Shown here piece after piece: positions 1-7,703 of a DNA stretch of 45,739 bases. The notes under the pieces are model-generated. The model did not search any database. It was given only the letters and a program-made list of their open reading frames with translations, and was not told the DNA's origin. Numbering within the stretch: position 1 is the first letter of the stretch; every line of letters starts with the position of its first letter. A program made the translations under genes and the position numbers. The stretch is from a virus, in IMG/VR virus record IMGVR_UViG_3300021389_000042, positions 1-45,739 of that record; one strand, given 5' to 3'.

Positions 1-120
1 GGTAATCCGGGTGCATGGTTTTGGAATGTAGGAGGTCAACCTTATCCGGAATCAGACGATATTAAAGAAAAAATAAACTCACAAAGAGAATGGGGAGAAG
101 TTTTAGAAATGGACAAATAA
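1..120 (+). CDS. 3' end of an unidentified gene (partial)
   Basis: Forty codons are open from the first base of the window to a TAA stop. They encode a C-terminal tail beginning GNPGAWFWNVGGQPYPES and ending EVLEMDK. The Trp/Gly/Pro-rich opening and charged helical end look like real protein, and the reading direction matches the genes that follow. The start lies outside the window. I do not recognise the family. It stands 51 bases before the dUTPase gene, so it probably belongs to the same nucleotide-metabolism and replication operon. Confidence 0.6.
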   Translation, partial: GNPGAWFWNVGGQPYPESDDIKEKINSQREWGEVLEMDK

Positions 121-171
121 AAACTGAAACTATCTCGTACATTAACGTATTAATAATATAACAAATTAAAT

Positions 172-639
172 ATGGCAAATATAGATAACGAATGTAAAGA
201 TCTAGAAGTACAAGACTTCTATGATAATTCAACAACACACTTAGAAGACATTATGACGCATCAAAAAGAGATGCAAGAAAAAACCTACGGGTTTAACTTT
301 GAAGATATGTCAATTAGAGAAGTAATGGACTTTTGGCATGTTAATACTCACGCAGTAGTTGATGAAATTCACGAAATGACTGATGCTTTAGGTGGTATCA
401 AAGATGGTTCTGGAAATGCAGTATGGAAATACTGGAAGAAAGACTTCTCAAAATATGAAACTATGAAAGTTTCAGATCTGTCAGATGACGATCGTAAAGA
501 ATTGTATATGGAATGGGTTGACATTCTACACTTCTTTATCAATTACGCAGCATCAATTGGCCTCGATGCAAAAACGGCTTATAACTACTACTTCGCAAAG
601 GCTGAAGAGAATAAGAACCGTCAAAAAAGAGGCTATTAA
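172..639 (+). CDS. dimeric all-alpha dUTPase / dCTPase (T4 gp56-like)
   Basis: This 155-residue protein resembles the all-alpha NTP pyrophosphatase superfamily (dimeric dUTPase, MazG), which hydrolyses dUTP to dUMP and pyrophosphate and keeps uracil out of phage DNA. The Mg-binding pattern is visible: an acidic helix around residues 63-72 (VDEIHEMTDAL) and a second around 113-120 (EWVDILHFF), followed by a helix with the YNYYFAKAEENKNRQKRGY ending typical of phage dUTPases. The family is established; the specific substrate (dUTP, dCTP or both) is inferred. The ATG is preceded by an A/T-rich leader. Its stop overlaps the polymerase start by one base (TAATG), which suggests translational coupling to DNA replication genes. 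Confidence 0.8.
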   Translation: MANIDNECKDLEVQDFYDNSTTHLEDIMTHQKEMQEKTYGFNFEDMSIREVMDFWHVNTHAVVDEIHEMTDALGGIKDGSGNAVWKYWKKDFSKYETMKVSDLSDDDRKELYMEWVDILHFFINYAASIGLDAKTAYNYYFAKAEENKNRQKRGY

Positions 640-2048
640 TGTTATTAGATATTGAACAAACCAATAAGGAATTAATAGTTTCTTATTATGACAAAGAAGG
701 TAAAGTTTCATTTAAGAGATATGGTGTAAATCAATTTCAAAACTGGGTCGTTACTAAAGAAACTGATAAGTATAAAGATAAGACATATAGAAATTGGGAT
801 GATCGGCCTTTAAAAAGAGGTATTGCTAAATCATTTAATAAATTTAGTTTACTTTATTTTATGGATTCTTTACCAGAAGCTGATAAAGAAGAGATATACG
901 AGTTTAACATGCCTCGAACATATTTCGTCGATATTGAAACAGAAATTATAGATGGTTTTCCAAAACCAGAAGAAGCCAAATCGCGCATTCTTACATTTTC
1001 AATTATTACACCAGAACGTAAAGCTATTGTATTAGGTTTAGAAGATCTTACATCTGAACAAATCAAGAAGATTGAAGAAGATACAAATAAGCATTTGAAA
1101 AACTATGATACTGATTGGGACTTCTCATATCATAAGTTTGATAATGAGTATAATATGCTGTATACATTTTTGCATAAGTTTTTACCTAAGTTCCCAATGA
1201 TGACAGGGTGGAATTTCATCAACTATGACTGGCAGTATATAGTCAATCGTTGTAAGAGATTACAAATCGACCTGACTGAGGTGGCTATCACTGGCCAACT
1301 TGACAGAAATGATAGTAGACCTCTTCATATGGGTATTTTAGATTATATGCAATTGTATGACAAATACGATAGATCAGTTGCGGTAAAAGAATCAAATTCA
1401 TTGGACTTTGTATCAGGTGCAGTTTTAGATGTTACCAAAATTAAATACACTGGTTCATTACAAGATCTTTATGAAAATGATTTTACAAAATATGTATATT
1501 ATAATGTAATTGATTCATGTCTAGTATATTATATTGATCAACAATTAAGATCTATGGAAGTTCTTTTAACCTTAGCAACTATTACTAGAATGCCACTATA
1601 TAAAGCAAGTTCTCCAGTAGCAATCACAGAATCTTTATTAGCTAGAAAATTAGCAGAAACAAATAAAAAAATAGGAGTAGAATATGGTAAAGCAGATTCT
1701 CTTAAAGATGGTAAATTTGAAGGTGCATTTGTAAAACAACCAATTGTAGGTTATTACACTGGAGTAAGTGCGTTTGACTTTGCATCGCTATATCCTTCAA
1801 TAATGAGACAATTTAACATTTCACCTGAATCTTTTATAGAACAAATTCCTCAAAATGAAATAAATGAAAGACGTAAAGATGAAAATGTTATCGTTTGTGA
1901 AAATGGAGTTGTATATAAAAAGGAAGATTCTATTCTTAAAAGAATTTTAAGTGATTTATATGCTCAACGTAAAGACTATAAAAAAACGTCTTATATGTAT
2001 TATGAAAAAGCATACGAACTAGAAAAAAAATTAAAAAATTTAACCTAA
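639..2048 (+). CDS. 43: DNA polymerase gp43, N-terminal part (exonuclease, palm motif A)
   Basis: This is the first part of a family B replicative DNA polymerase. The 3'-5' exonuclease motifs are visible: Exo I as FVDIETE, Exo II as GWNFINYDWQYIVNR, and Exo III as YYNVIDSCLV. Polymerase motif A is DFASLYPSIMRQFNISPESF, with its metal-binding Asp near residue 380. The protein stops at residue 469 within the fingers, after a charged helix ending KKLKNLT. Motifs B and C are absent here and occur in the separate gene at 5712-6920. The two parts add to 871 residues, close to intact T4 gp43 (about 900), so the parts look complementary rather than decayed. Function presumably needs non-covalent reassembly. 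No intein or endonuclease signature is present at the break. Confidence 0.93.
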   Translation: MLLDIEQTNKELIVSYYDKEGKVSFKRYGVNQFQNWVVTKETDKYKDKTYRNWDDRPLKRGIAKSFNKFSLLYFMDSLPEADKEEIYEFNMPRTYFVDIETEIIDGFPKPEEAKSRILTFSIITPERKAIVLGLEDLTSEQIKKIEEDTNKHLKNYDTDWDFSYHKFDNEYNMLYTFLHKFLPKFPMMTGWNFINYDWQYIVNRCKRLQIDLTEVAITGQLDRNDSRPLHMGILDYMQLYDKYDRSVAVKESNSLDFVSGAVLDVTKIKYTGSLQDLYENDFTKYVYYNVIDSCLVYYIDQQLRSMEVLLTLATITRMPLYKASSPVAITESLLARKLAETNKKIGVEYGKADSLKDGKFEGAFVKQPIVGYYTGVSAFDFASLYPSIMRQFNISPESFIEQIPQNEINERRKDENVIVCENGVVYKKEDSILKRILSDLYAQRKDYKKTSYMYYEKAYELEKKLKNLT

Positions 2049-2077
2049 AAAAAATAGAAAGACTGTAGAACAGACTT

Positions 2078-2090
2078 GATATATAATTAA
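2078..2090 (+). promoter_or_regulatory. late-type promoter motif before nrdB
   Basis: GATATATAATTAA matches the element that recurs before virion genes in this window. It lies 14 bases before the nrdB start, so an nrdB-nrdA transcript could begin here independently of the polymerase fragment upstream. The short distance to the ATG is a caveat. Confidence 0.45.
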
Positions 2091-2104
2091 ACAAAATACA
2101 TTAT

Positions 2105-3085
2105 ATGAACCAGAATATCTTCAAACCAAGAGTTAACATTTTACCATATGAGTATCCACAGTTATTAGCATATAAAGATGCTATTAGACATTCTTATTGG
2201 ATCCATACTGAGTTTAACTTTACCACAGATATTGATGATTTTAAAACAAAAATCAGTGATCAAGAACGTGAAGTTATTAAAAGAGCAATGTTAGCAATTG
2301 CACAAATTGAAGTAAACGTAAAGACTTTTTGGGCAGATCTTTATAAAAGAATGCCTATTACTGAAGTTGGTGATGTAGGTATGACTTTCGCAGAATCAGA
2401 AGTTAGACACAAAGATGCTTACGCTCAATTGCTTAGAGTTCTAGGTTTAGAAGAAGAATTTCAAAATGTAGTAGAGATTCCAGCAATTAAAGATAGAATT
2501 TCTTATTTAAAGAAATATTTGAACGGATCACGTAGTAAAGATGATAAAATGTACACGAAGTCTGTATTATTATTTTCGTTATTCATTGAACACGTGAGTC
2601 TTTTCAGTCAATTTTTAATTATGATGTCTTTCAACAAAGAAAAGAACTTATTTAAAGGTATTTCAAATGTTGTTGAAGCAACATCCAAAGAAGAAGAGAT
2701 TCATGGTAATTTCGGTTCAGAACTTATTAATATTATCAAAGTAGAAAATCCAGAGTGGTTCGATGAAGAATTCGAACAACTAATAGATTCTGCATGTAAA
2801 AAGGCATACGCAGCCGAAGTTAAAATTTTAGATTGGATTTTTGAAAACGGAGAATTAGAATTTCTCTCTAAGAAAACCATCGAAAATTTTATACAAAATA
2901 GGTTCAATAACTCATTAACACGTATCGGTATGAAACCTGTTTTTGACGTTGACTTCGCAGAGATTGAAAAAACCTTATGGTTTGATGTAGAGATCACTGC
3001 GACTAAAGAAGGTGATTTCTTTTATAAGAAACAAGTAGACTACAACAAAAAGAGTAAGTCAATCACCGAAGACGATTTATTTTAA
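2105..3085 (+). CDS. nrdB: ribonucleotide reductase class I, beta subunit
   Basis: NrdB carries the diiron-tyrosyl radical used by class I ribonucleotide reductase to make dNTPs from rNDPs. This 326-residue protein has the ferritin-like helices of R2. The ligand and radical pattern E-x-x-H-x3-Y is visible in ESEVRHKDAYAQLL, and a second ligand set in EEEIHGNFG (E-x2-H). The C-terminus ends EDDLF, the type of short tail that docks into NrdA. It is followed 25 bases later by nrdA. The gene order nrdB-nrdA and its location inside a disrupted polymerase gene are unusual for T4-like phages. Confidence 0.93.
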   Translation: MNQNIFKPRVNILPYEYPQLLAYKDAIRHSYWIHTEFNFTTDIDDFKTKISDQEREVIKRAMLAIAQIEVNVKTFWADLYKRMPITEVGDVGMTFAESEVRHKDAYAQLLRVLGLEEEFQNVVEIPAIKDRISYLKKYLNGSRSKDDKMYTKSVLLFSLFIEHVSLFSQFLIMMSFNKEKNLFKGISNVVEATSKEEEIHGNFGSELINIIKVENPEWFDEEFEQLIDSACKKAYAAEVKILDWIFENGELEFLSKKTIENFIQNRFNNSLTRIGMKPVFDVDFAEIEKTLWFDVEITATKEGDFFYKKQVDYNKKSKSITEDDLF

Positions 3086-3110
3086 CTAAAAAATTTAAAA
3101 AAATTATAAT

Positions 3111-4805
3111 ATGGAAAAAGCCGGAACAAATCTAGCAGAACTAAGCCATGATCTAACAATAGATGATGCAAAGGACTCTCAAGGGAGATCAAGATACTAT
3201 TGGTTAAATGATGATAGTAGATTATTCTTATCAAGAGGATATATTTCAGAATCACCCGAACAGAGAATTAAAGATATTGCTAATACTGCAGAAAAGTATT
3301 TAAAGATTGAAGGTTTTGCTAAAAAATTCGAAGACTATATGTCAAGAGGCTTTTATAGTATGTCCACTCCGGTTTGGATTAACTTTGGAAAGGACAAAGG
3401 ACTTCCAATCAGTTGTTATGGTTCAAATGTCGATGACACATTAGATAGTATCTTAAACGGAAGTAGAGAAATTGGAATGATGTCAAAATATGGTGGAGGA
3501 ACTTCCATTTATTTAGGTAATATTAGAGAAAGAGGCGCTACTATTTCTACAGGTGGAACAGCAGATGGTCCAGTTCACTATGCAAGAATGTATGACACTA
3601 CAGTTGATGTGTGTAAACAATCTGAAGCAAGACGTGGTGCATGCGCAGCGTGGTTGCCAGTAGAACATAATGACATCTTAGAGTTTTTAGATATTGGAAC
3701 AGAAGGTAACCCAATTCAAAATCTACAATATGGCGTTACAGTTACTGATCAATGGATTCAGGAAATGAAAGATGGTGATGCAGATAAACGTAAGATTTGG
3801 GCTAAAGTAATTCAAAGACGTAATGAGTTTGGATATCCTTACATTATGTTTAAAGATAATTCTAACAACAATTCACCATATAAAGAATTAGGTCTTGAAA
3901 TTACAGCTTCTAATTTATGTAGTGAGATTCAATTACCAACAGACAGTTTCAATTCATTCGTATGTTGTTTAGGTTCTATTAACCTATTGCACTGGGACGA
4001 GATTGTAGAAACAGACGCTATTGAAATCTACACACTGTTTTTAAATGCAGTGATGGACGAGTTTGTTAAAAAGTCTTATAATATGCCAGGAATGAAAAGA
4101 GCGCACCGCTTTGCGGAACAACATAGAGCACTTGGTCTAGGTGTATTAGGATATCATTCTCTATTTCAATCTAAATTAATTGAATTCGAATCGCTAGAAG
4201 CTAAACAATTAAACTATCAAATCTTTAAAACACTTAAAGAAAGAACAGAAAAAACTTCACAGTGGTTACACGACGAGAAGGGTATTACATCTTTAAGAGA
4301 AGGTTTTGCTAATACAACATTGGTAGCTATTGCACCTACTAAATCAAGTTCATTTATTCATGGTCAAGTTTCTATGGGTATTGAACCAATCAAGTCTAAC
4401 TACTTTATTAAGGATTTGGCTAAATCTAAAACTATTTATAAGAATCCATTTTTAGAAACAGAACTTGAGAAATATGACTTAAATACACCTGAAGTATGGG
4501 AAGATATTTTAAAGAAGGACGGTTCAGTTCAGCATTTAGATTTTCCAACTAAAGCGGTCTTTAAGTCATTTATTGAAATTAGTCCAAGTGAATTAATTTT
4601 ACAAGCAGGACAAAGACAACAATTTATTGATCAATCGCAATCTTTGAATTTAATGATCCACCCATCTGTGCCAGCAAAAGATATTAATAAACTTTATTTG
4701 AATGCACATGAATCGGGAGTTAAAACTCTATACTATCAATTTAGTCAAAGTTCAGCACAATCATTTGCAAGAGATATTCTAGAATGTGCGAGTTGTGAAG
4801 GATAA
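3111..4805 (+). CDS. nrdA: ribonucleotide reductase class I, alpha subunit
   Basis: NrdA is the catalytic subunit reducing ribonucleotides with NrdB. The catalytic residues are visible: the redox Cys in PISCYGSNVDDTL, the N-x-C-x-E motif in ASNLCSEIQLP, the second redox Cys in CCLGSINLL, the radical-transfer tyrosine pair in KTLYYQFSQSS, and the C-terminal shuttle cysteines in CASCEG. At 564 residues it is much shorter than E. coli or T4 NrdA (about 750-760). The N-terminus begins almost directly with the substrate-binding region, so the ATP-cone that mediates dATP feedback is missing. A likely consequence (inference) is an enzyme not shut down by dATP. It ends just before a hairpin-rich segment and terminator. 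Confidence 0.93.
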   Translation: MEKAGTNLAELSHDLTIDDAKDSQGRSRYYWLNDDSRLFLSRGYISESPEQRIKDIANTAEKYLKIEGFAKKFEDYMSRGFYSMSTPVWINFGKDKGLPISCYGSNVDDTLDSILNGSREIGMMSKYGGGTSIYLGNIRERGATISTGGTADGPVHYARMYDTTVDVCKQSEARRGACAAWLPVEHNDILEFLDIGTEGNPIQNLQYGVTVTDQWIQEMKDGDADKRKIWAKVIQRRNEFGYPYIMFKDNSNNNSPYKELGLEITASNLCSEIQLPTDSFNSFVCCLGSINLLHWDEIVETDAIEIYTLFLNAVMDEFVKKSYNMPGMKRAHRFAEQHRALGLGVLGYHSLFQSKLIEFESLEAKQLNYQIFKTLKERTEKTSQWLHDEKGITSLREGFANTTLVAIAPTKSSSFIHGQVSMGIEPIKSNYFIKDLAKSKTIYKNPFLETELEKYDLNTPEVWEDILKKDGSVQHLDFPTKAVFKSFIEISPSELILQAGQRQQFIDQSQSLNLMIHPSVPAKDINKLYLNAHESGVKTLYYQFSQSSAQSFARDILECASCEG

Positions 4806-4806
4806 A

Positions 4807-4854
4807 GGTGTGGTTTGAAGACCACGTCTTAGGACCGTTATAGTTAACGGGTTG
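4807..4854 (+). ncRNA. hairpin-rich RNA segment downstream of nrdA
   Basis: Two hairpins stand between the nrdA stop and the terminator. The first pairs 4810-4814 (GTGGT) with 4821-4825 (ACCAC). The second pairs 4835-4840 (CCGTTA) with 4845-4850 (TAACGG) around a TAGT loop. The loop of the first (AAG, 4818-4820) can also pair with CTT at 4828-4830, allowing a small pseudoknot, or AAGAC/GTCTT could form a competing hairpin. The segment is richer in G+C than its surroundings and encodes no protein. It could be a small RNA, a regulatory 3' UTR or a stabilising structure. The structure is read by eye and was not computed. Confidence 0.4.
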
Positions 4855-4892
4855 GGCAGAGAAAGTTCGCTACTATCTCTGCCTTTTTTTTT
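4855..4892 (+). terminator. intrinsic terminator after nrdBA
   Basis: The perfect 8-bp stem GGCAGAGA (4855-4862) / TCTCTGCC (4876-4883) can be extended inside by AGT/ACT, and is followed by nine T residues. It closes the nrdB-nrdA transcript and separates it from the clamp and second polymerase gene. Confidence 0.85.
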
Positions 4893-4928
4893 GCTTCATT
4901 TTTAATGAAACTATTCCACAGATCTCTG

Positions 4929-4934
4929 TATAAT
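4929..4934 (+). promoter_or_regulatory. TATAAT -10 element before the clamp gene
   Basis: TATAAT lies 30 bases before the chosen clamp start and just after a strong terminator, so a new transcript is needed here. It could drive the clamp and the C-terminal polymerase part together. No certain -35 is visible. Confidence 0.45.
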
Positions 4935-4964
4935 ATTCAAATATCATTATCTAAAAATAAATTT

Positions 4965-5708
4965 ATGAAATTACAAATCGATCGTATTGATCAACATGCA
5001 TTAACAGAGTTTATCAATCGTGTTAAACTCATTGACTCTTTTATTTATATGAAAATTAAAGATGGTCAAATCCAATCAACAGTTTATCTTCCACAACGAG
5101 ATGCTGTAAAACATCACTCTATTCAAGCTGACACTATCTTCCAAGTAAGTGAATGGCCTGACACTGACAAAGAAATGAAAATTGCATTTTTTGAAGGTAG
5201 TAAAGTTATTGAAGCAATTAAGCACTTTGAACACGATGCAATTAAAGGTGAATTGGAATTTATCGAAAATGATGAAGAATTCGTAGCATCAACATTGCGT
5301 ATTTTTAATGACGAATTAGAAATTACACTTTCATGTTCTGAGCCTTCTTTAGGATTTAAAGATCTTTCACAAGATCAACGCGATGCTATCTTTGCTCGCT
5401 CTGATGCTAAATTTGATTTTACATTGGATACACATTCAATCGGTAAAGTTAAGAATCTTTTTTCACTTGACAAAGATGAAACATTTGGTATTAATTCAGA
5501 TGTACAAGGCATTAACGTTAATGGTAAATCATTTAATGTAGTACTTACACCAGATACAAGTGGTAATGGTAACGTTACTGTTTATAAAAAATATCTAAAT
5601 TTATTAGACAAGGAAGAGCAAACGGTTTATGTGTCAGATTCTAAAGTTGTATTCGAATCAAACGATTCACATACTTTATTGACAATTTCAACCTGCCAAA
5701 CTGCCTAA
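4965..5708 (+). CDS. 45: sliding clamp (DNA polymerase processivity factor)
   Basis: This is probably the T4 gp45-type trimeric sliding clamp, which holds the polymerase on DNA and in T4 also activates late transcription with gp33 and gp55. From the ATG at 4965 it is 247 residues (T4: 228), beginning MKLQIDRIDQHALTEFI, with alternating strands and helices and the acidic surface expected of a clamp. I prefer this start over an in-frame ATG at 4905, because 4905 lies close to the terminator and upstream of the TATAAT element, and 4965 has an A-rich leader. Sequence identity to T4 gp45 is low by eye. The call leans on size, fold pattern and its position 3 bases before a polymerase gene. Confidence 0.7.
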   Translation: MKLQIDRIDQHALTEFINRVKLIDSFIYMKIKDGQIQSTVYLPQRDAVKHHSIQADTIFQVSEWPDTDKEMKIAFFEGSKVIEAIKHFEHDAIKGELEFIENDEEFVASTLRIFNDELEITLSCSEPSLGFKDLSQDQRDAIFARSDAKFDFTLDTHSIGKVKNLFSLDKDETFGINSDVQGINVNGKSFNVVLTPDTSGNGNVTVYKKYLNLLDKEEQTVYVSDSKVVFESNDSHTLLTISTCQTA

Positions 5709-5711
5709 TAT

Positions 5712-6920
5712 ATGAATATCGAAGAGTTAGAAAATAAATCAATTGATCAACTCACAGATGATGAGGCGAAGCTGCTTGTAGATCACTACAAGCAGCTTTC
5801 TGCCAAATACACTGCATACGAACAAGCTGTTAAATTAACTCTTAACTCTATCTACGGAGCATTTGGTAATAAGTGGTTCCACTTTTTCAATCTCGATATT
5901 GCTGAATCAATTACCAAACAAGGTAAAAATGCTATTCTTTATTCAGAAACAATTCTTAACAAATATGTTAATGATTTTTGGCACAAAGATACGGCAGTTC
6001 ATGAACAATTTGGTATTAAAGTAAAGGGTAAAATTGAAAAACCTGCCGTAATTTATATTGATACTGATTCTTGTTATGTACAGTTTCAGGATTTATATGA
6101 ATCTATCATTTGGAATGATGAAGATAAAAAATTAAAAATTGATGAGTTTATTCTTGCTTTTTATGCCTTTAGATTAAAGGATTACATTGCAAAATGTATG
6201 GAAAAATATGCAGAGAAAAGAAACACTGATAATTTCCTTATATTTGAACTCGAATCATTGGCATACAATGGTATTTGGATGAGTAAGAAAAAATACATTC
6301 AAAATATTGCATGGGATGATAAATTAGAAGTTACAGATCGTCACCCATCATTAAAGAAGGTAAAAACAATCGGCTTTGATACTATTCAATCTTCTACTCC
6401 AAAATTTGCTAGAGAAAAATTAGTAGAAGCTCTTAGAATTTTATTTAATTCAGAAGTTCAGCCCACTGCAAATGAGTTACAAGAATTGGTTGAATTTATG
6501 AAGCAATGTAAAAAAGAATTTAAATTAGCAGATATAGGTGACATATCTTTTAATAAAAGAACCAATAACATTGATAAGTATATTATCGATGATCAAGAAG
6601 AATTACAAATTGGTCTAAAATGTCCAGCTAATGTAAAAGCAGCTGGCTACTATAATTATATTTTAAATAATAATAAAAAATATAAAAACAAGTATAAACA
6701 CATTTCAAATGGTGAAAAATTAAAAATATACAATTGCATAGGAACTATTAGTGAGGTGTACGCATTTATGCCTAACGAATACCCATATGAAATTGCACCA
6801 AAAGTTGATTACGATACACAATTTGAAAAAGCAATGATCGATCCACTCAATAGAGTATTAACAGCAATCGGTCTACAAACACTAGATACTAACCTGATCT
6901 ACGCATCAGCATTATTTTAA
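5712..6920 (+). CDS. 43: DNA polymerase gp43, C-terminal part (palm motifs B, C, thumb)
   Basis: This is the second part of the family B polymerase. After about 40 residues of fingers helix it has motif B as KLTLNSIYGAFGNKWFHFF (Lys41, Asn45) and motif C as IYIDTDSCYV with the two catalytic Asp residues near residue 117. A thumb-like region follows, with a short hydrophobic C-terminus (LIYASALF) that could bind the clamp. The exonuclease and motif A are in the gene at 639-2048, 3.66 kb upstream. It starts with its own ATG 3 bases after the clamp stop, so clamp and this part are probably translated together. The first 30 residues (acidic, TDDEAK) may be newly acquired. Confidence 0.93.
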   Translation: MNIEELENKSIDQLTDDEAKLLVDHYKQLSAKYTAYEQAVKLTLNSIYGAFGNKWFHFFNLDIAESITKQGKNAILYSETILNKYVNDFWHKDTAVHEQFGIKVKGKIEKPAVIYIDTDSCYVQFQDLYESIIWNDEDKKLKIDEFILAFYAFRLKDYIAKCMEKYAEKRNTDNFLIFELESLAYNGIWMSKKKYIQNIAWDDKLEVTDRHPSLKKVKTIGFDTIQSSTPKFAREKLVEALRILFNSEVQPTANELQELVEFMKQCKKEFKLADIGDISFNKRTNNIDKYIIDDQEELQIGLKCPANVKAAGYYNYILNNNKKYKNKYKHISNGEKLKIYNCIGTISEVYAFMPNEYPYEIAPKVDYDTQFEKAMIDPLNRVLTAIGLQTLDTNLIYASALF

Positions 6921-6925
6921 AAACT

Positions 6926-7102
6926 ATGGACGGAACATATTACAAATTTAGAGAAATTATGGCAATGGTAGAACTTACACCTAATGATATGGAATTAGGA
7001 GAAGCTGTAAGATCATATTATCATACTGATTACAAGAAACAACAACAAGATCCAAATCAGTTAACGATTCAATTTCCAGAAGAGGAAGTATTAGAAGATT
7101 AA
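6926..7102 (+). CDS. small hypothetical protein (58 aa)
   Basis: This short gene starts with ATG 5 bases after the polymerase stop and ends one base before the next start (TAACATG). The product begins MDGTYYKFREIMAMVEL and ends in an acidic tail (PEEEVLED). Tight packing between two convincing genes and a consistent reading direction support it. No family is recognised. The acidic, helical character would suit a small protein partner or inhibitor, but that is only a guess. Confidence 0.6.
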   Translation: MDGTYYKFREIMAMVELTPNDMELGEAVRSYYHTDYKKQQQDPNQLTIQFPEEEVLED

Positions 7103-7103
7103 C

Positions 7104-7478
7104 ATGAGTGATACAACAAGATCAAATATGGTTATGCATCAAACAGATGTTAGACCATGGGGAGAATATGAAGTAGTTTTAGATGCACCTGATGTAAAAA
7201 TAAAACTAATAGAAGTTTTTCCTGGACAAAGAATGTCATATCAGTACCATGAACAACGAGCCGAAGTATGGACCGTAATTCATGGTACTTTGACAATTGT
7301 ATTGAATGGAGAAAAATTGTACAGAGGACCTGGGCAATCAATTAGAATTCCATTGGGTGCAAAACACCGAGCATGGAATGAAACTGATTTACCAGTTCAT
7401 TTTGTAGAAGTACAAACGGGAACATATTTCGGAGAAGACGATATAATTCGTATAGAAGACGATTACAATAGAGAATAA
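7104..7478 (+). CDS. mannose-6-phosphate isomerase type II cupin
   Basis: This 124-residue single-domain cupin matches the C-terminal isomerase domain of bifunctional GDP-mannose pyrophosphorylase / phosphomannose isomerases. Typical features are RPWGEYEVV near the start, the first cupin motif around PGQRMSYQYHEQRAEVW with metal-ligand His and Glu, then IPLGAKHRAWN and the VEVQTGTYFGEDDIIRIEDDYNR ending, split here as VEVQTGTYFGEDD then IIRIEDDYNR. The family interconverts mannose-6-P and fructose-6-P or similar sugars. The phage version lacks the nucleotidyltransferase domain. It may feed sugar modification of DNA, virion or host envelope; a glycosyltransferase gene occurs at 25943-26560. 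It is packed between small genes with 1-base spacing. Confidence 0.85.
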   Translation: MSDTTRSNMVMHQTDVRPWGEYEVVLDAPDVKIKLIEVFPGQRMSYQYHEQRAEVWTVIHGTLTIVLNGEKLYRGPGQSIRIPLGAKHRAWNETDLPVHFVEVQTGTYFGEDDIIRIEDDYNRE

Positions 7479-7479
7479 C

Positions 7480-7668
7480 ATGGACGTAAAACTAACAGCA
7501 GAACAAAAAGAATTTGTTGATCAGTATAATGCAATACTCAATAGATTACACGATATTCAATCTAATATCGGTAAACTTAAAAAAGAAGCTGACGAAGCTA
7601 TATTAGCTCTTAATCAACTTAGACACAAAGAACAACAACTGTTTCCCGATAACGAAGAAACAATTTAA
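7480..7668 (+). CDS. small coiled-coil protein (62 aa)
   Basis: The gene begins 1 base after the cupin stop. The product is highly helical with heptad-like hydrophobic spacing (NAILNRLHDIQSNIGKLKK and onward), Lys/Glu-rich, and has no Cys. It looks like a short coiled coil. No family is recognised. It sits directly before the promoter-like TATAAT and the uvsX gene, so it closes the upstream operon. It could be a recombination or replication accessory factor by location only. Confidence 0.65.
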   Translation: MDVKLTAEQKEFVDQYNAILNRLHDIQSNIGKLKKEADEAILALNQLRHKEQQLFPDNEETI

Positions 7669-7678
7669 CATTTTACAG

Positions 7679-7684
7679 TATAAT
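7679..7684 (+). promoter_or_regulatory. TATAAT -10 element before uvsX
   Basis: TATAAT lies 19 bases before the uvsX ATG, in the only non-coding gap of this part of the cluster. A matching -35 is not clear (TTTAAC or TTTTAC upstream). Confidence 0.4.
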
Positions 7685-7703
7685 ATAAAAATACAACAAT
7701 AAT

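Noticed and set aside
854-1066. Minus-strand open frame inside the polymerase gene (and similar short antisense frames elsewhere)
   Set aside because: They overlap well-supported genes fully, have no leader or promoter and show no protein features.
4807-4892. A tRNA or group I intron remnant after nrdA
   Set aside because: The hairpins do not form a cloverleaf and no T-loop sequence is present; the segment is too short for intron core pairings and lies after a complete nrdA end.
4905-4964. Upstream ATG start for the sliding clamp
   Set aside because: It would add about 20 atypical residues and lies upstream of the TATAAT element; ATG 4965 fits the family opening better.
2000-5760. Intein or homing endonuclease as cause of the polymerase split
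   Set aside because: No intein Cys/Ser start or His-Asn end at the break, and no GIY-YIG, HNH or LAGLIDADG protein between the halves; the insert is nrdB, nrdA and the clamp.
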